Part shown: piece after piece, positions 36,608 through 51,100 of the stretch | Layout: every line of letters begins with the position of its first letter | Numbering within the stretch: position 1 is the stretch's first letter | NCBI GenBank assembly: GCA_025084515.1 | Contig: JAJAGP010000762.1 | Coordinates: 1 to 64,000 of the forward strand | DNA: 64,000 nucleotides | Direction of reading: 5' to 3' | Source of the DNA: Ancistrus triradiatus | Lineage: Eukaryota > Chordata > Actinopteri > Siluriformes > Loricariidae | Position numbers and translations under genes: made by a program | The notes under the pieces: generated by a model | Database searches by the model: none | What the model saw: only the letters and a program-made list of their open reading frames with translations | Told to the model about the DNA's origin: nothing

Positions 36608-39600
36608 CTGAGGGTTCAGCGAGAAAAAGCTCTGCTAAATGACCTTGAACACCAACAACACTTCTAAAATATAGGCTGCATGAATAAGTGATTAGTCACA
36701 TTAGCCAACGGCATTGGGATTTTCTTGGTTTTTGAAGACGTTTCACATCTCATCTGAAAGGCTTCTTCAGTTCTAGAAGCTGACGTGGAGTCCCAAGTAT
36801 TTGAATTTCTGGGGTGGCTGGGGTTGTCACCTTGGAGGTGGTCCTAACGGTCATTGACCTACACAGTTAACCTACAAGTCGTTAGGATCACTGGGGTGTC
36901 ACCCATTAGTGAGTCACTGCCCCACCCTGGAATCATCCTCCATTAGGGTCACATGGGTTGGGATGCGAATGGGGTTAAACAGCCTAGGAAGGGATCTCAA
37001 GCCTGCTTTGTTGGTGCTGATAAGTGGTGACGTAAACCACCCCCTCTGTTTAATGGTGGTCGTTCTAACTGGACATAAATGGCCTCCTTTACTCCTCTTT
37101 CAAACCATCTGTCTTGTCTGTCCAAAATGTGGAAATTTGTATTTTCAAAGAAGTGTTCTTCTAGAACTGATGACGCCAGATGAGAGCTGAAACATGTTCA
37201 AGAACCCAGAAGAAGTCCAGTTGCCTTCAACTCAAGCACTCAAGTCTACCATGACCTGGATGACTGAGAACCTACACAGACATGTTCCGTTGTTCAACAA
37301 TAAATTGTTAAGCACTTGGCTGAATATTATAAAAATGGATTGTAGGTAATTGGCGAGACAGTTAAGTGAAGCACAGTAGCAGTAACAACTGGTTTTGGGA
37401 ATAATGTTTTCATAGCATTTTAAACCACCTTTACCAAAGGTGGCAATGATCTCAAATATTAATGTAGTGTAAAACAGATTACAAGGACATCACGGAGTGG
37501 AAACTGGGGACCAGTCAAATGAAGTAGCCGAATTTGGAAAACACTGCCCTCAATCCTAAAACAAAAACATCAAATCGCCTACAGCAAATGAGCTCAGCTG
37601 CACCCAGTTAGTAGATGAGAGGAACGAGGTTTCAATATGGGTGTAAAAATATTACCTGACAGGATTGTAGCTGTTATTAAGATGAGGGAAGGTGTGACCA
37701 AATATTTAGCAAGAAATGACACATGCAAATGTTTTGTACAGGCAGCCTAATCTGTTACAGTTATAATATGGCAGAAAAAGCTACTGTTCTCAGCTTTCAC
37801 AGTTTCACAGCTGCAAAACGTAGTTAAATTCTGGAAGCACAAATGTTCATTGGGCAGCCATGTTTGGGCCATAACCTTCCTCGATATCATTTCGATGGAT
37901 CTTTCAACAGCTATGACAGTAGAATTTGCGAAAGTAATATTACTTTTCTCCTCCTACTGAACGTTTTTTAACCAGTCCTCACATTTTCCAGAGTGAATAG
38001 TCTACGTAAGATGATTTCTTTGAATTAACTACCATTGAAGTCTAAAAGGGGGTGGGTGGGGTCAGGAGTAGGGGGTGTGGGTGGGATGGACGTTTTGCGG
38101 AGTAGTTCTGTATTCATTGGGTTCACTTTTCTTTGTCAAATACCAAAAATAATAGTTCACAAAAAAGATTTACCGTGCAGAGTTTCCCACACAAGCCAGT
38201 CGTGGTCCTGCTGTAGCCCGGACCCCACCTCTCCTGAAGTCATTGTCATCTGAAGGCAGACTGCCTGATTGTGTCCTTTTGATCCTGAGACATTAGACAA
38301 AAACGTGCATGGGAGTGTTGCTTTCTGAGACATTAACATTGGCCAGATTACACAATAACTCAAGGATATTAAGAGCATATCTGTCACATTTTGTAGCTAG
38401 GATAATTAGATTAGCTCAATCAGTACAAAATCTGTATGAATCTGTAAGATCACTAATTGCTATTGTGCTTAAATTATTTAATATGAAAGCCCATCACCAT
38501 GGAGACATGAGTTTGAGTCTCGGCCACGGGCATTTCCATGGTTTGCGGAGATTGGGGACTTTGTCTAGACACATAAAAGTGTCAAGGGAGGTCCTCCTCT
38601 GAATTTTGTAATGTTTTAATGCTTAGTATTGATAATTGTTTATACCGTCTGGTATTGTTTTTTATTCTGCATTCACTGTGTCTGTTTAGTACTTGTAGCA
38701 AAACACTACAAGGTTCTTTGGTCTTGGCCATGGTTGAGTTTGGAGTGACTGTTTGAGGCTGTGGACAGGTGTCTTTTATACAGATAACGAGGTCAAACAG
38801 GTGCCATTAATATAGGTAACGAGTGGAGGACAGAAGAGCTTCTTAAAGAAGAAGTTACAGGTCTGTGAGAGCCAGAAATCTTGCTTGATTGTGGGTGACC
38901 AAATACTTATTTTCCACCATGATTTACAATTAAATTCTTTAAAAATCCTACAATGTGATTTCCTGGATTTTTCTTTCTTATTTTGGCTCTCATAGTTGAA
39001 GTGTAGCTATGATGGAAATTACAGACCTCTCTCATCTTTCTAAGTAGGAGAACTTGACACAATCAGTGGCTGACTAAATACTTTTTTGCCCCACTGTATA
39101 CTATTCATAGATCAAAACAGTGCTAAACTGGGCTGAATGAAATGAAGAGCCGTTTGAGAGTCGATTCACTAAAAAGATCCAGCATTCGCTTCACTACTTA
39201 TGATTCAACTGGTTGTGAATGAAGGAGGGACAATGCCCCATCAACCGACTGAGGAGCAGAGTCAGATCCAAATTTATTTATACAGCGCTTTTCACAACAG
39301 AGCACTGTCTCAAAGCAGCTTTCCAAAAATCTAGCCTCAAACCCTAATTGAGCAAGTCTGGGATGGCAGTGACACACAAAATTGTATAAGGATGAAACCA
39401 TAGGAGGACCAAGACTCAAAAAGGGACCCAACCTCCAGGGCAGCCGAGATGTTACATGTAAGAATTAAACTAAGTTACCTAATTACTAAGGTCTTAGTAA
39501 ACGTTTAATTAACCAGAAGCTAAGTATGAAAATAGAACAGAACATAGCAAAAGAAAATATAGTAAAATAAAATGTAGTAATATATAGACTACAAAAATGA

Positions 39601-42600
39601 AAGAGTATACAATATTATTAAGAGTATTAAATAGATAATATAAAACTAAAGACTATATACAATAAGTATACATAAATAAAATACTGAATATATTGTAATA
39701 AAGTATAGAATATGCGTCTTGGCATTATTTAGTCCAGTAAATGGAGTCACTGTATCGGGAAAGTTTTGTAGGCATGGCAGGATCGTTCAGCCAGAGGAGG
39801 GGAGGGCGAGTTATTGCCCTCTGATGTGGTCTGCAGAGGTGGTAGATGGATACAAGGAACACAGTCATGCAGGTTTAAGTCTGCCACCTGCTATCTAAAA
39901 GAAGGGGTCAGTGGTCACGAGACGTACGAAGGCCCTCGCTGGCGCGGGGAATGTTGAGGGACTGAGGAATTAGGTAAAACCAGCCAAAGGAGGAAAAAGC
40001 CCATAGCTTACTTTCCCCACAGCTTCCGGATGCCTCTCTGATTTTTCTTATTCTCAGGAGAAACAGGCGACTGCTGGCCCGAGTCCATGCCTGATGACAT
40101 GGGCGACACGTCCGACTGCGTGGACTCGTCTGTCTTCTCCGATTTAGCTGAGAAACAAGAAAGGAAGTTAATTACTTCTGTGTACTCAGGAAAGTCCACA
40201 AAGGAGTGTTATTTATTGAAATATCTTCTGCTGGCAGTATTACACATACAGTGGGGTAAAAAAGTATTTGACAAGCCACGAACAAAAAAACAAAAGGGTG
40301 TGCGGTTTTGTGGGGGGTGGGGGGGGGGGGGGGGTGGGGTGGGGTTTTTTTTTCTGTTTTTTTGGTGTTTGTTTTTTTTTTTGGGTTTTTTTTTTTTTGG
40401 ATTTGGTGTGGTTTTTTTTGTTAGTTTTGTTGTTTTTATGTTTGTTGTTTTTTTTAGTTTGTTTGGTTTTTTTGTCTTGGTTTTTGGGGATTTATCTTGT
40501 TTGGTTTGTTTGGTGTGTTGGGTTTTGTTTTTTTTTTTTGTTTTTTTTGTCTTTGTTGGTTGGTGTGTTATTTATACTCCCCTGATTTGTGTCTGGTTCT
40601 CCTACTTAGGAAAGATGAGAGAGGTCTGTAATTCATCATAGGTACACTTCAACTATGAGAGACAAAATGCGAATAATTAAATCAGGAAATCACCATTGTA
40701 GGAGTTTGGGGCTGTGGACAGGTGTCTTTTATACAGATAAAACGAGGTCCAGACAGGTGCCATTTATACAGGGTGTGGTAACGAGTGGAGGACAGAAGAG
40801 CTTCTTAAAGAAGAAGTTACAGGTCTGTGAGAGCCAGAAATCTTGCTTGTTTGTGGGTGACCAAATACTTAATTTTCCACCATGATTTACAATTGAATTC
40901 TTTAAAAATCCTACAATGTGATTTCCTGGATTTTTTCTCATTTTGTCTCTCATAGTTGGTGTACCTATGATGGAAATTACAGACCTCTCTCGTCTTTCTA
41001 AGTAGGAGAACTTGCACAATCAGTGGCTGACTAAATACTTTTTTGCCCCACTGTAACTGGTTCTCTGAGGTGACCAATCAGAACACAAAAGGGGTGTGGT
41101 TATAATGACTAGGAATGCAACAAAAAACGCCCATTGCTTCCCTCAAATGGACGAGAAAACTACTAAATAAAATGTTAAATGCAGCTCCAACAGCTCACTT
41201 GAGCGCTTTTCACCACTTAGTTATGAAGTTACAATAACCACAACCCCGTGTTCTGATACTTCTGATACCTCCATAGATATTTCCATAAGTAAAACTCCAA
41301 AAAGCAAATTTCTCCTGCCGTTCCACCTTCAGTGAGGTGTATTAAGCACAAAAGCAGCAAAACCATGTAACGGAAGTTACCCACCCATTGTGAAGTGCTC
41401 CAGCTTCCACCGTGGTGCTGATGCATGCATGAAAGGATGAAGAAAAACCACAGTGTAAGCCTAAAGTCACACACACACAGTCCTAATCTCCTCTTAACAT
41501 TCAGAGCTTTTAAGGGTGCTTATACTCCCTAATCTGCCACGGTGAAACTGAAGGAAACGAGGCTAAATGTACTGTACCTAACACAGGGGCGCTGGCACTC
41601 CTGCACCGGTCTTGACCCAGAGCAAGCAGATAAGAGAAGAGCAAAGAGCACAGACAGCAGAAATGATGGAGTAAGGCATTAGAGAGTGAGAGTAGCCCCT
41701 ACAAATATCAGATTATTAGACACAGCAGAGACCGGGAGAGGTAAAGACGTCATAAGCAGGTTAATAGAGCTGCTGGATTATAGTGATTAACACCCATAGG
41801 AATTACAGGGATAGCTCAGGCAAAATTACATTTACCCCCGTGTTCCCCTTCCTCCAAATGTAGACAAGCCACAACAGTTGTGGTGTTTGAAATTCATATG
41901 TTTTTGCACTACATCCAAAATGAACTCATCCTTGATCAAGCACTTACGCGAGCTCTAACACTGCACTCTAGTAATTTGTTTTACTACTTTTGCTGTTCCA
42001 GATAATGGGGGTCCGGGGGCGGACGCTCTGCCTCCAATAAGGTTGGGCTGTACTCACATTTTGCACATGTCATCAGTTAATAGAGCGGTATACACCATCA
42101 CCGTGGGTGACGACTTACTCGTGGTATGATTTATGATTTATGGGTTCGGCCAAAGCATTCAAATGCGTGAAACTAATGGCCTTTTGGGAGGGTGTTTGGG
42201 GTGTGCATTATTAGGATGATATTCAATTGTATAATATTCTTTCAGAGCAATCTGCAGGTGATTAAAGGAGATGTGAAGGCATTGATGAGGCTTTTATGGT
42301 CAATGTATATCATTTATGAGTCATTGAGAGCTATAAATAACATATAACTGATTAATCATACATGAAAATATGACTTAAGAGAGGAAACAAGTCATGGAAC
42401 AGCCTTTTAATAATAGTTCAAAATGCATTTTCGATTTCAATTACAGTCGACCTACTTAACTCGCTTTGTTAAAATAATAAAGCAGTAGGTATGATCATAA
42501 ATCACCTTACAATCCAACTCCATTAATATATATAACGCCTTATACAGTCTGGATTTTCTGGGGGTCTGGAACAGATTCATTCAGTTTATATTATTCCTTA

Positions 42601-45600
42601 TGGGAAGAATTTGCTCATTACTCGTCATTTTTGGTACTCGAAAAACCTTCTGGAACAAATTAATGACGAGAACCGAGGTACCACTGTAGCTAGTAGCTAC
42701 ATTAGCATGGTAGGTTCAAAGCACAATGAAAGACGAACTTAGCACACCAAAAATATCCAGATTAATCTGCGTAGTACATGTGGAGTAAGGTGGAAATTGC
42801 GCACATCCTTGTGTTAAAGTAAAGCTAGTGTTTGCACTTACTCAGGTTGATCTCGCCCTCCTCGGTCTCATCAGGTAACAGATGGAGTGGAGACGAGTGC
42901 TGCTCCCTCTGTCCATTCTGCTCCTGCCGAGTAAACTTCCCAGGAAGTGTGCAGTACTTACTGCTGTCCATTATGAGCCGGTTCTGTTAGCGTCATCAGA
43001 GGAAATGGTTACACGTCTGTCTCTGCATAATTATTACAGCACTACCTATCTGTTATGTAATGTGCATTACATTTACATGTTCATAATTCCAGGGATTACA
43101 GGTTTCAAACATCAAAAACTGAACCTGATCTGAATATTCGGACTAACTGAGGGTGACGTTGGTTAGAATTGGTTAAATGCTGCCTATCACAGTTGTCAGA
43201 ACTTATCCGTTCACACGGCCTCATTCCTAATTTGAGTGACATGTACAAGCAACGTCAGAATCCGTACATATTATTACACATATACCAATAGCATCCACAT
43301 TTGTTTTGATAGAAAAGTCAGCTGGTTAGTTCATGTTAGTAGTAAAATCTACTTCACACAGGTATATTTGTTGTGGTTTAGTACGGGAAGTGTGTTAAGG
43401 TGGGAAGAGCGGGATGTGTAGGACAGAGGTTAAAGGTTATTATATTTGATGGTAGTACCTCTAGAACAGGCTCTACTGGATGCCCCATTACAAGCTTGGG
43501 TAAGCAAAGAAAAAAATTGCATACATAAGGAAACAGAAAGTTAGTTATGTATTAAAAATATTCGAGCATAAACAATATGGTTATGTTAAAAACTATGTTA
43601 ATAAATGAAAATAATTCTGGAATAAACAGTGTGGTTATGTTAAAATAAAAGTGAAGAGATAAAATAAAAAAGGAACATTTGCTCATAAACAAATTGGTTA
43701 TGGTAATAGCTATAACATAAAGGATTCTCTAATAATACAGACTGGTTATGTTAATATACAGTACTGTGCAAAAGTCTTAGGCCACCGTTAAATTAGATAT
43801 ACCATTTCCTTAGCTATGATATAATGACCATATAGACTGTGACCTTAAAATACAGGAAATGTGTAAGCAGTATTAAAAAAGCAAAAAAACAAAATGCCTC
43901 TTTAAGCTACAGAGGCAATTGTTTAGCCATACTAACAGTATTATAGTAATAATATTACTGCAAAAATTTATATTACTAAAATAACAACAGTGGCGAGCAC
44001 AGAAGCAGAGTGTCTGGCAGCTTCATCAGGATGCCATGTTGAATCTGAAGAAGTTTGATCAGGATAAGTCTTTTTAGCAGCCAAGAAAACACTTTTTCAG
44101 AAAGAGAACAGGGTGAAAAGTTTAAGATATGCTAAAGCTCACAGAGACTGGATTGAAGATCAGTGGAAGAGATCATTATGGAGTGACAAATCCAAGTTAT
44201 TATATATGGTCATTATATCATTGCTAAAACAACAAATCTAATGGTGGTCTAAGACGTTTGCAGGTACTGTATGAAATAAAATGAAACATTAATTCATAAA
44301 CAGTTTGGTTATGTTGAAAAATTGGTTAACATTAGTATGAAACATTCTCAAAATGATTTTCCCTGACTGCCTTAATTTCTCTCAATTCTCTCAATATATG
44401 GTTATTAAAAAAATATGTTAATTACTAAAATTAAAATGAGCCTTTCCTGAATAATCAATTATGTTTGTTATGTTGAAAACTTCATTAACAGCTAGAAAAA
44501 AGTCACAAATTAAAAATACAAATAGTTACACCATGGGCCAGGTTTGGCTGTTACAGCAAAACGTCCACACTGGCTGGCAGAGGTTTGACCTTTGCTTATT
44601 TTGGGACACCTCTAATATGTATCCAGTTAAAAATGTAATCAGCTCTACATGGTGCTGAGAACACAAGATCCAAGAGAATACTGAACATTTTGGTGTTACA
44701 TGGCGCTAAATGAATTCTTTCTCCAAGCAGTAGTAAACCCAGAAAATCAGTTAAACCTCAACAGGCTTTAAATGATACCAACCTTCTGTTTATGGCCACT
44801 CTGTAACTCCTCCAGACTGGAGGACAGCATCCTCTGAATCGACCTGCTGACAGACAGAGCAAGTCATCCAATTCAGTTTCAGGAAACAGCATGGCTCAGA
44901 CGGGTTTCAGCCAGCACACAGCAGTGTCACATTATGATTGCCATGGGTTCACAACAAACCAAATCCATATCAAACGTATTAACCTATGTATGATCCGACT
45001 TATTTTATTATTCATCTTTAAGAAACACTTTTCCTTTAAAGGCCATTGTGGATCCAGATCATGTATGAACTTGTAGACAGTCCACCTACTGTCATGTTTT
45101 TCCGAGTTAGGAAGAAACTGGAGTATTTAGAGGAAGCCCACACAGATATGAGCACAACATACCAAACAACCCACAGAAAGTATCTTTATTACTATTTCCG
45201 TGTCCAGTCTTTTGGATAACTGACTTTCTCCTAGTGTGGGCTTTGCAAACACACATGCCAGGACCTGTACACATACACACACTGACGCACTACACCCACG
45301 TACACCAACACACCAGCTTTACTTGCCATTGTCCACTGTGGAAACCTGGAGAGTCCATGAAGGACTGAAGCTGGTGACAGCTGAGGGGGCAGCCAGAGAG
45401 AATAAGAAAAAGTTACAAACCCAGATACCAAGAGAGAGTGTAAAATAACTCCGATTTCAGCCCCAGAGACAAACTTGTATAAACTCACTGGCTGCTTTGC
45501 TAGGAACACCAATCTAATTCAGAGGTTGTGCAACTTCCACCACTAGAGGGTGGCAGATGTGCATTTCTGTGCCTCGGCTGAGATGGATCTCCAGCAGAGA

Positions 45601-45718
45601 CACAGCCCGAGCCAATACAGCACTAATCAGTGGAAGTTACTGTTTGCTTCGGCATGAGTTAAGAGTGCCGATTCTCTACACCTTTGTAGAGGGGCAGTTG
45701 TTAGTTTAACACATATTT

Positions 45719-45759
<41 letters not shown>

Positions 45760-48093
45760 TATTGAGATACAGCTCCTCAAATGAAAGAAAGCATCTGAGT
45801 GTGAATTGAAAAGGAGAGATTCTGTGACAGATAAACAGAAAATAAAAAGATAAAAAGTAGTATGTGATGTGAGATTTGACAGATTTGTCAGCAACACAAT
45901 CTACAGTTCTACCACATTCCAAACCTAGTGGAAGTAGCCTGTTTACACAAAGCAGGACGGGTCCATGGATTCACGCTGACACATTCTAATCTGACCATCT
46001 ACATGCTATGATGATCCTGTACCCACTGTAACCTCAAATTTCTGTTCACAGGTTACCTGATGTTGATCTTCTGTTGTAACATATCCTCCTCAAGGTATGA
46101 CATGATAGTCATTTAAGTTTCTATCAGCTCAAACAAGTCTGGCATTTGTCTTCGCTCCTCTCTCATTAAGGACCCAGATCTGCCTATGATTGAGTGTTTT
46201 TTGGTTTTCACACCATGTTTTATAAACTTTAGTAACCGGATTTCAGAAATCTCAGGAGATCAGACGTAAGATTTAAACCTCTCTGTCTGGTACAACCAAC
46301 CATGCCATGGTCACATCTCCACCATCCTGAGGTTTGATATGAACTGCTGCCATATGGGTGCCTGATTGGATAAATGCATGACTAACCAGGTGTACGGGTC
46401 TTCCTAATAAAGGAGCTGGTGAGATTGGCTCTCTCACCTAGAGTCCAGGTTGTTCTGCAGACACACTGGGGAATGTAAAAGCTGAGCTGCTCCTCGAGAT
46501 GATGACACCTATGGAGAGAATAACCCACAAAAAGCAGTACATCAAATACACAATCTAGAGTGCACAATGTTTGACACTGGATTAGCCTGGTTTACTCAGT
46601 TTTATATCTATTAAATTTTTTGACATGTAGTAAAGTTGTATCTTTTGTTATCCAGAAGTTTTTAATTTCTCCATGATGGAGGATGGCTGCCTCAGGCCAG
46701 CAGGTACTGCTACACAACATTATTTTCACCATCACACAGCAAGCGGGGGAGATAATCCCTTTCTGACCTTTCCTCCCTCAGACATGGCCAAGTGCATCTG
46801 TTCAGTGCCTGGCCAGGCTACAGGCAACGTCAAGACTTCTTCATGGTAGTGGTCTAGTACAGTTGACCATTGTCCAACCCAAGCACCATTATGAAAATTC
46901 TTTTGTTCCATCTCTTGGACTTCGTCACCAACCCTATCAAATCCACCTGGAACCTCTACAGTACTGTGCAAAAGTCTTAGGCCACCATTAGATTAGATAT
47001 ACTGTACCATTATGTGCTTTTGCACTAACCGGAGTTCATTGGTGTTTGTTATTATTTCCTTTTTTGCACAAAGATCTGTTGTTTATACTCAGGGTTCCTA
47101 TGTGCTGAGAAAAAAATACCCGAGTGACTAAAGTATGTGGAGATTGGTACAGATGCAAGGTGTTAAACTCAACCACCATGCTTAAATTTCCTTACACCAG
47201 CAGCCATATAAACAACTGATCCTCGTGCTAAAAAATGGAGGCAAATGGTGAAATGTGAAATCCAGGCTTTACTGAACCTATATTGTGACAGAGGGCGCAA
47301 TTTTGGATTGTCTAAATGAAACGTCAGTTCGGTGTCACAGGTCTTGGAAGGGTAGCAGCCATATATATGGTCATTACTATATATGGTTCAAACAACAAAT
47401 CTAACGGTGGCCTAAGACTTTTGCACAGTACTGTACATCAAAAGTTGCCAAACAAAGCAAATCTGGAACAGGTTAATGATTGAAATTGGTTGAGACCCTG
47501 ACTAAAGAGATGAGGAAACTGTTCTACCAGGAATCCCGCAGCATGGCTAATGGACTCTCCTCTGATGATGGGTCCTGGAAGGGGTTGATATTTACCTGCA
47601 CATCGAAGATCTGACAATGTCAGAGTGAGCTTTATTGGGGAAAGTCCTCGCTCCTCGCAAAGATCCACTTAGATCCTCCTCGCTGCTTCGCCATACACCA
47701 TCGATCCCCACACACTAAGAGCGACAAAGGCGAGGAGAGATACAGTTAGGCGTTGGATTAGTAGAACCGGGATAACACGGTAATATAGAACAACCGTAGT
47801 ACATCACGTAAGGCCCGATCGCATGTGTGTTACCTTGAGAAAACACCCATCATGTCCTTGGCGTTCCTGTACTGGACCCAGCAGTGCTGTGAGTTCCTCT
47901 ATATGACGGTCCTGTGCAGGACCAAACACTCACAATCACACATGCACGACCCACAAAAGTACATCTGTTTGTCTAGAACTGAGAAAGTGTGGAGTTACCC
48001 CTTTTCATCATTTACAGCTAGAAGTGACTCCATTCCGATTTTCAGCCTCTGCAGCTCCCCACATCTGGAATAAACACAACACAACACACAACA

Positions 48094-48129
<36 letters not shown>

Positions 48130-51100
48130 TATTTCCATGGTAATTATTATTCACTCGTAAAAGTCCTGCCTTAGTATCACGCATGCAGTCTTAACGTGGG
48201 AATTTAGAGCGTCTATTTCACACTATTCAGCACAAAGCACTTAACTTGTTACCTTGACCAAAGACTTTGGGCAAAAGTTTGTACTACATCTAACTATGTT
48301 CTGTGTGTTTACCCAGTAATCACCCCACAAATGCACTTGGTCTCGACCAGGTAATTACTCTGCAATTGTACTAGGCCAGCGCCTGGTAATTACCCCACAA
48401 CTGTACTGGAACTTGATCCAGCAATTGACCTGCATTTGTACTAGGTTGTACTAGGTTTTGACCCGGTAACTACCCCACAAACATACATCTTTAACCAGTA
48501 ATTACTCCACAATTGTACTAGGTCTCCACTCAGTAAATACCCCACGAACATACTACATTTACAGCATTTAGCAGACCCCCTTATCCAGAGCGAGTTACAA
48601 TTGGTACAGTCTTACAATCCAAGCAATTGTGGGTTAAGGGTCTTGCTCAAGGACCCAACAGTGGCAGCTTGGCAGAGGTGGGATTTGAACCCTGGACCTT
48701 CAGGTCCATAGTCCAGTACCTTACCCGCTAGGCTACCACAGTCCCTACTGTACATACTGTTCCTTGGACCAGTATTACCCACCAAATGCACTTGTTCTCA
48801 ACCAGGTAATTTCTCTGAAATTGTACTAGGTCACCACTCGTTAGTTATCCCAAGTTGTACTAGGGCTCGACCCAATAATTACCCTGCAACAGTACTAAGT
48901 CTTGATCCAGTAATGACCCACAAACATACTGTTTCTTGTATCAGTAACTACCAGCCAAATGCACTTGGTCTCAACCAGGTAATTACTCCCCATTAATTCC
49001 TCATTAAGTACGCATTAATAACCCCTAAATTGTACTAGGGCTTGACCCAGTAATTACCCCGCAATTTTACCAGATCACCACTTGTTAATTACCCCGCAAC
49101 TGTACTAGGTTTTGTCCCAGTAATCACGCCACCAACATACTGACTCTTAAACCAGTATTGACACCACAATTGTACTAGGTCACCACTCATTAATAACCCC
49201 ACAACTGCACCACAGCTCGATCCAGTAATTACCCCACAGTTGTACTAGGTTTTGACCCAGTAATTACCCCACAAACATAATAATTCCTGAACTAGTATTT
49301 ACCCCACAACTGCACTAGGTCTTGAAACAATTATTACCCCACGATCGTACTACTCCACAATTGCAGTAGGTCTCAGCCAGGTATTTAGAGCCAGTAATTA
49401 CCCTGTAACCGTTCTAAGTCTCAGCTAATAATTGCATAATTGCACTAGGTCTCAACCCAGTAATTTCCCCACAACTGTACTAGCTCTCGACCTCTTAATT
49501 ACTCTGCAATTGTACTACATCTCAATCATAGGTCTCGACCCTGTTAATCACTTTGCGATTGTACTGGACCTTGAACCAGTGATTACCCTGCAACTGTACT
49601 ACGTCTTGTGCAGGTATATACGGCACAAATGAACTAGGTCTTGACACGGTATTTACTCCACAGCTGTACTAGGTCTTGATCCGGTAATTACTCCGCAACT
49701 GCACTAGGTATCAGCGCAGTGGCGCACTGGTTAACACTTTTCCTTCACAGCTCCAGAGACTGGGGATTCATTCCTTGAATTTTGTATTGGTGTGGGTTCT
49801 CTCCAGGTACTCCGGTTTCCTCCCACATTCCAAAGATGTGTTAGGTCAACTTGTGTCTCTAAAGTGTCCCAGTGTGATCCCAGTGCTGTGGATTGCTGAG
49901 CTGTCTACTATGATTGGTTCCCACCTTGCACCAATGCTGCCGGATGGTCCCCGGCTCCCCCGACCCTGGACTGGATTAAGCGGATATGGAAAAGAATAAA
50001 TGAACGTAATAGGTCTTGCCCCGGCAATTACCAAGTAATCGTACTGGGTGTTGACTTGTCAATGTCTCCACAATCATGCTAGGTCTTTACCCCCGGCCCT
50101 GCCCTTACACCTACCCTGTAAATGTCCTTTATAGCCCTGTGTAAACGCACATGTGACTGTGACTGACTCAGGTCCATCTGTTCTGCAGGGTCCCTCAAGA
50201 TGAATACATTAAAGATTCATGTCATCTCTAGTATTACAGTCCTGGGAAAAGACATGTGTGTGTGTGTGTGTGTGTGTATTGCAGGGTGTAACAGTAACAA
50301 CAAATCAGTTCCCACACACATGCATACACTCATGCTTGCATGCACACAGCCGTTGGCAGGGGCGTGACAGCATGCTGGTGTGAATAATGGGACAGCAAAA
50401 TCAGTCATTAGCTTACATTTGTCTTTTAACTTCCTCTTGTACACCTCCTCTACAACAGAGGGAGACACAGCGCACAGTTACCTAACACACACTGCCCACT
50501 TGTATCCTGTGCCGAACTGGTGCCCTGTCCAGGGTTGATTCCTGCCTTGCACTGTGCTGCTGGTTCCTGCTTTGCTTTGCTGGTTCCTGCTTTCCCCCTC
50601 CATTTGTTTGTCTGCTTGCTTATTTGGCTTCACATTAGCAGACTTTGCTATATCCATCATCAATACACACGTTTCAGTACAAGTTCAGTACCAAACACAG
50701 TCATGGGGAATTCAATCTCCGATTCACCTAACTTGACTGTGTTTGGACTGTAGGAGGAAACCAGAGTACCTGGAGTAAACGCTGGAACGTGGAGAACATG
50801 CAAACTATTTTGCATACATTTTTAACATTTTACATTTACAGAATTTAGCAGATGTCCTTGTCCAGAGCAAGCTTACATTCCAAGCAATTGTGGGTTAAGG
50901 GCCTTGCTCAAGGACCCAACAGTGGCAGCTTGGCAGAGGTGGGATTTGAACCTTCTGGTCCATAGTCCAGTACTTTAACCACTAGGCTACCACAGTCCAT
51001 TGTGCATCCAGATGGTCATGAATAGCGCAGCATGGGTTCCAAGTTTCTTTTCCTACGACCCCTGATCATTACTAAAATCATGAACCAAGAACTGACCATA

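Larger units (their letters stand above)
48260..50080. repeat. 35-bp minisatellite array with two retroposon insertions
   Basis: Diverged tandem units of about 35 bp with consensus 'cccagtaattaccccacaac' followed by 'tgtactaggtcttga'. About 40 units can be followed. The array is interrupted by the SINE-like repeat (48555-48745) and another retroposon (49711-50005), after which units resume. Confidence 0.85.

Noticed and set aside
40087..40641. 184-residue open frame rich in Gly, Val and Phe
   Set aside because: It is the translation of the G/T-only tract fused to the antisense of a ppfibp2 exon.
47438..47668. 76-residue minus-strand frame starting MDLCEERGLS
   Set aside because: It overlaps the probable ppfibp2 exon in another frame and lacks splice or homology support.
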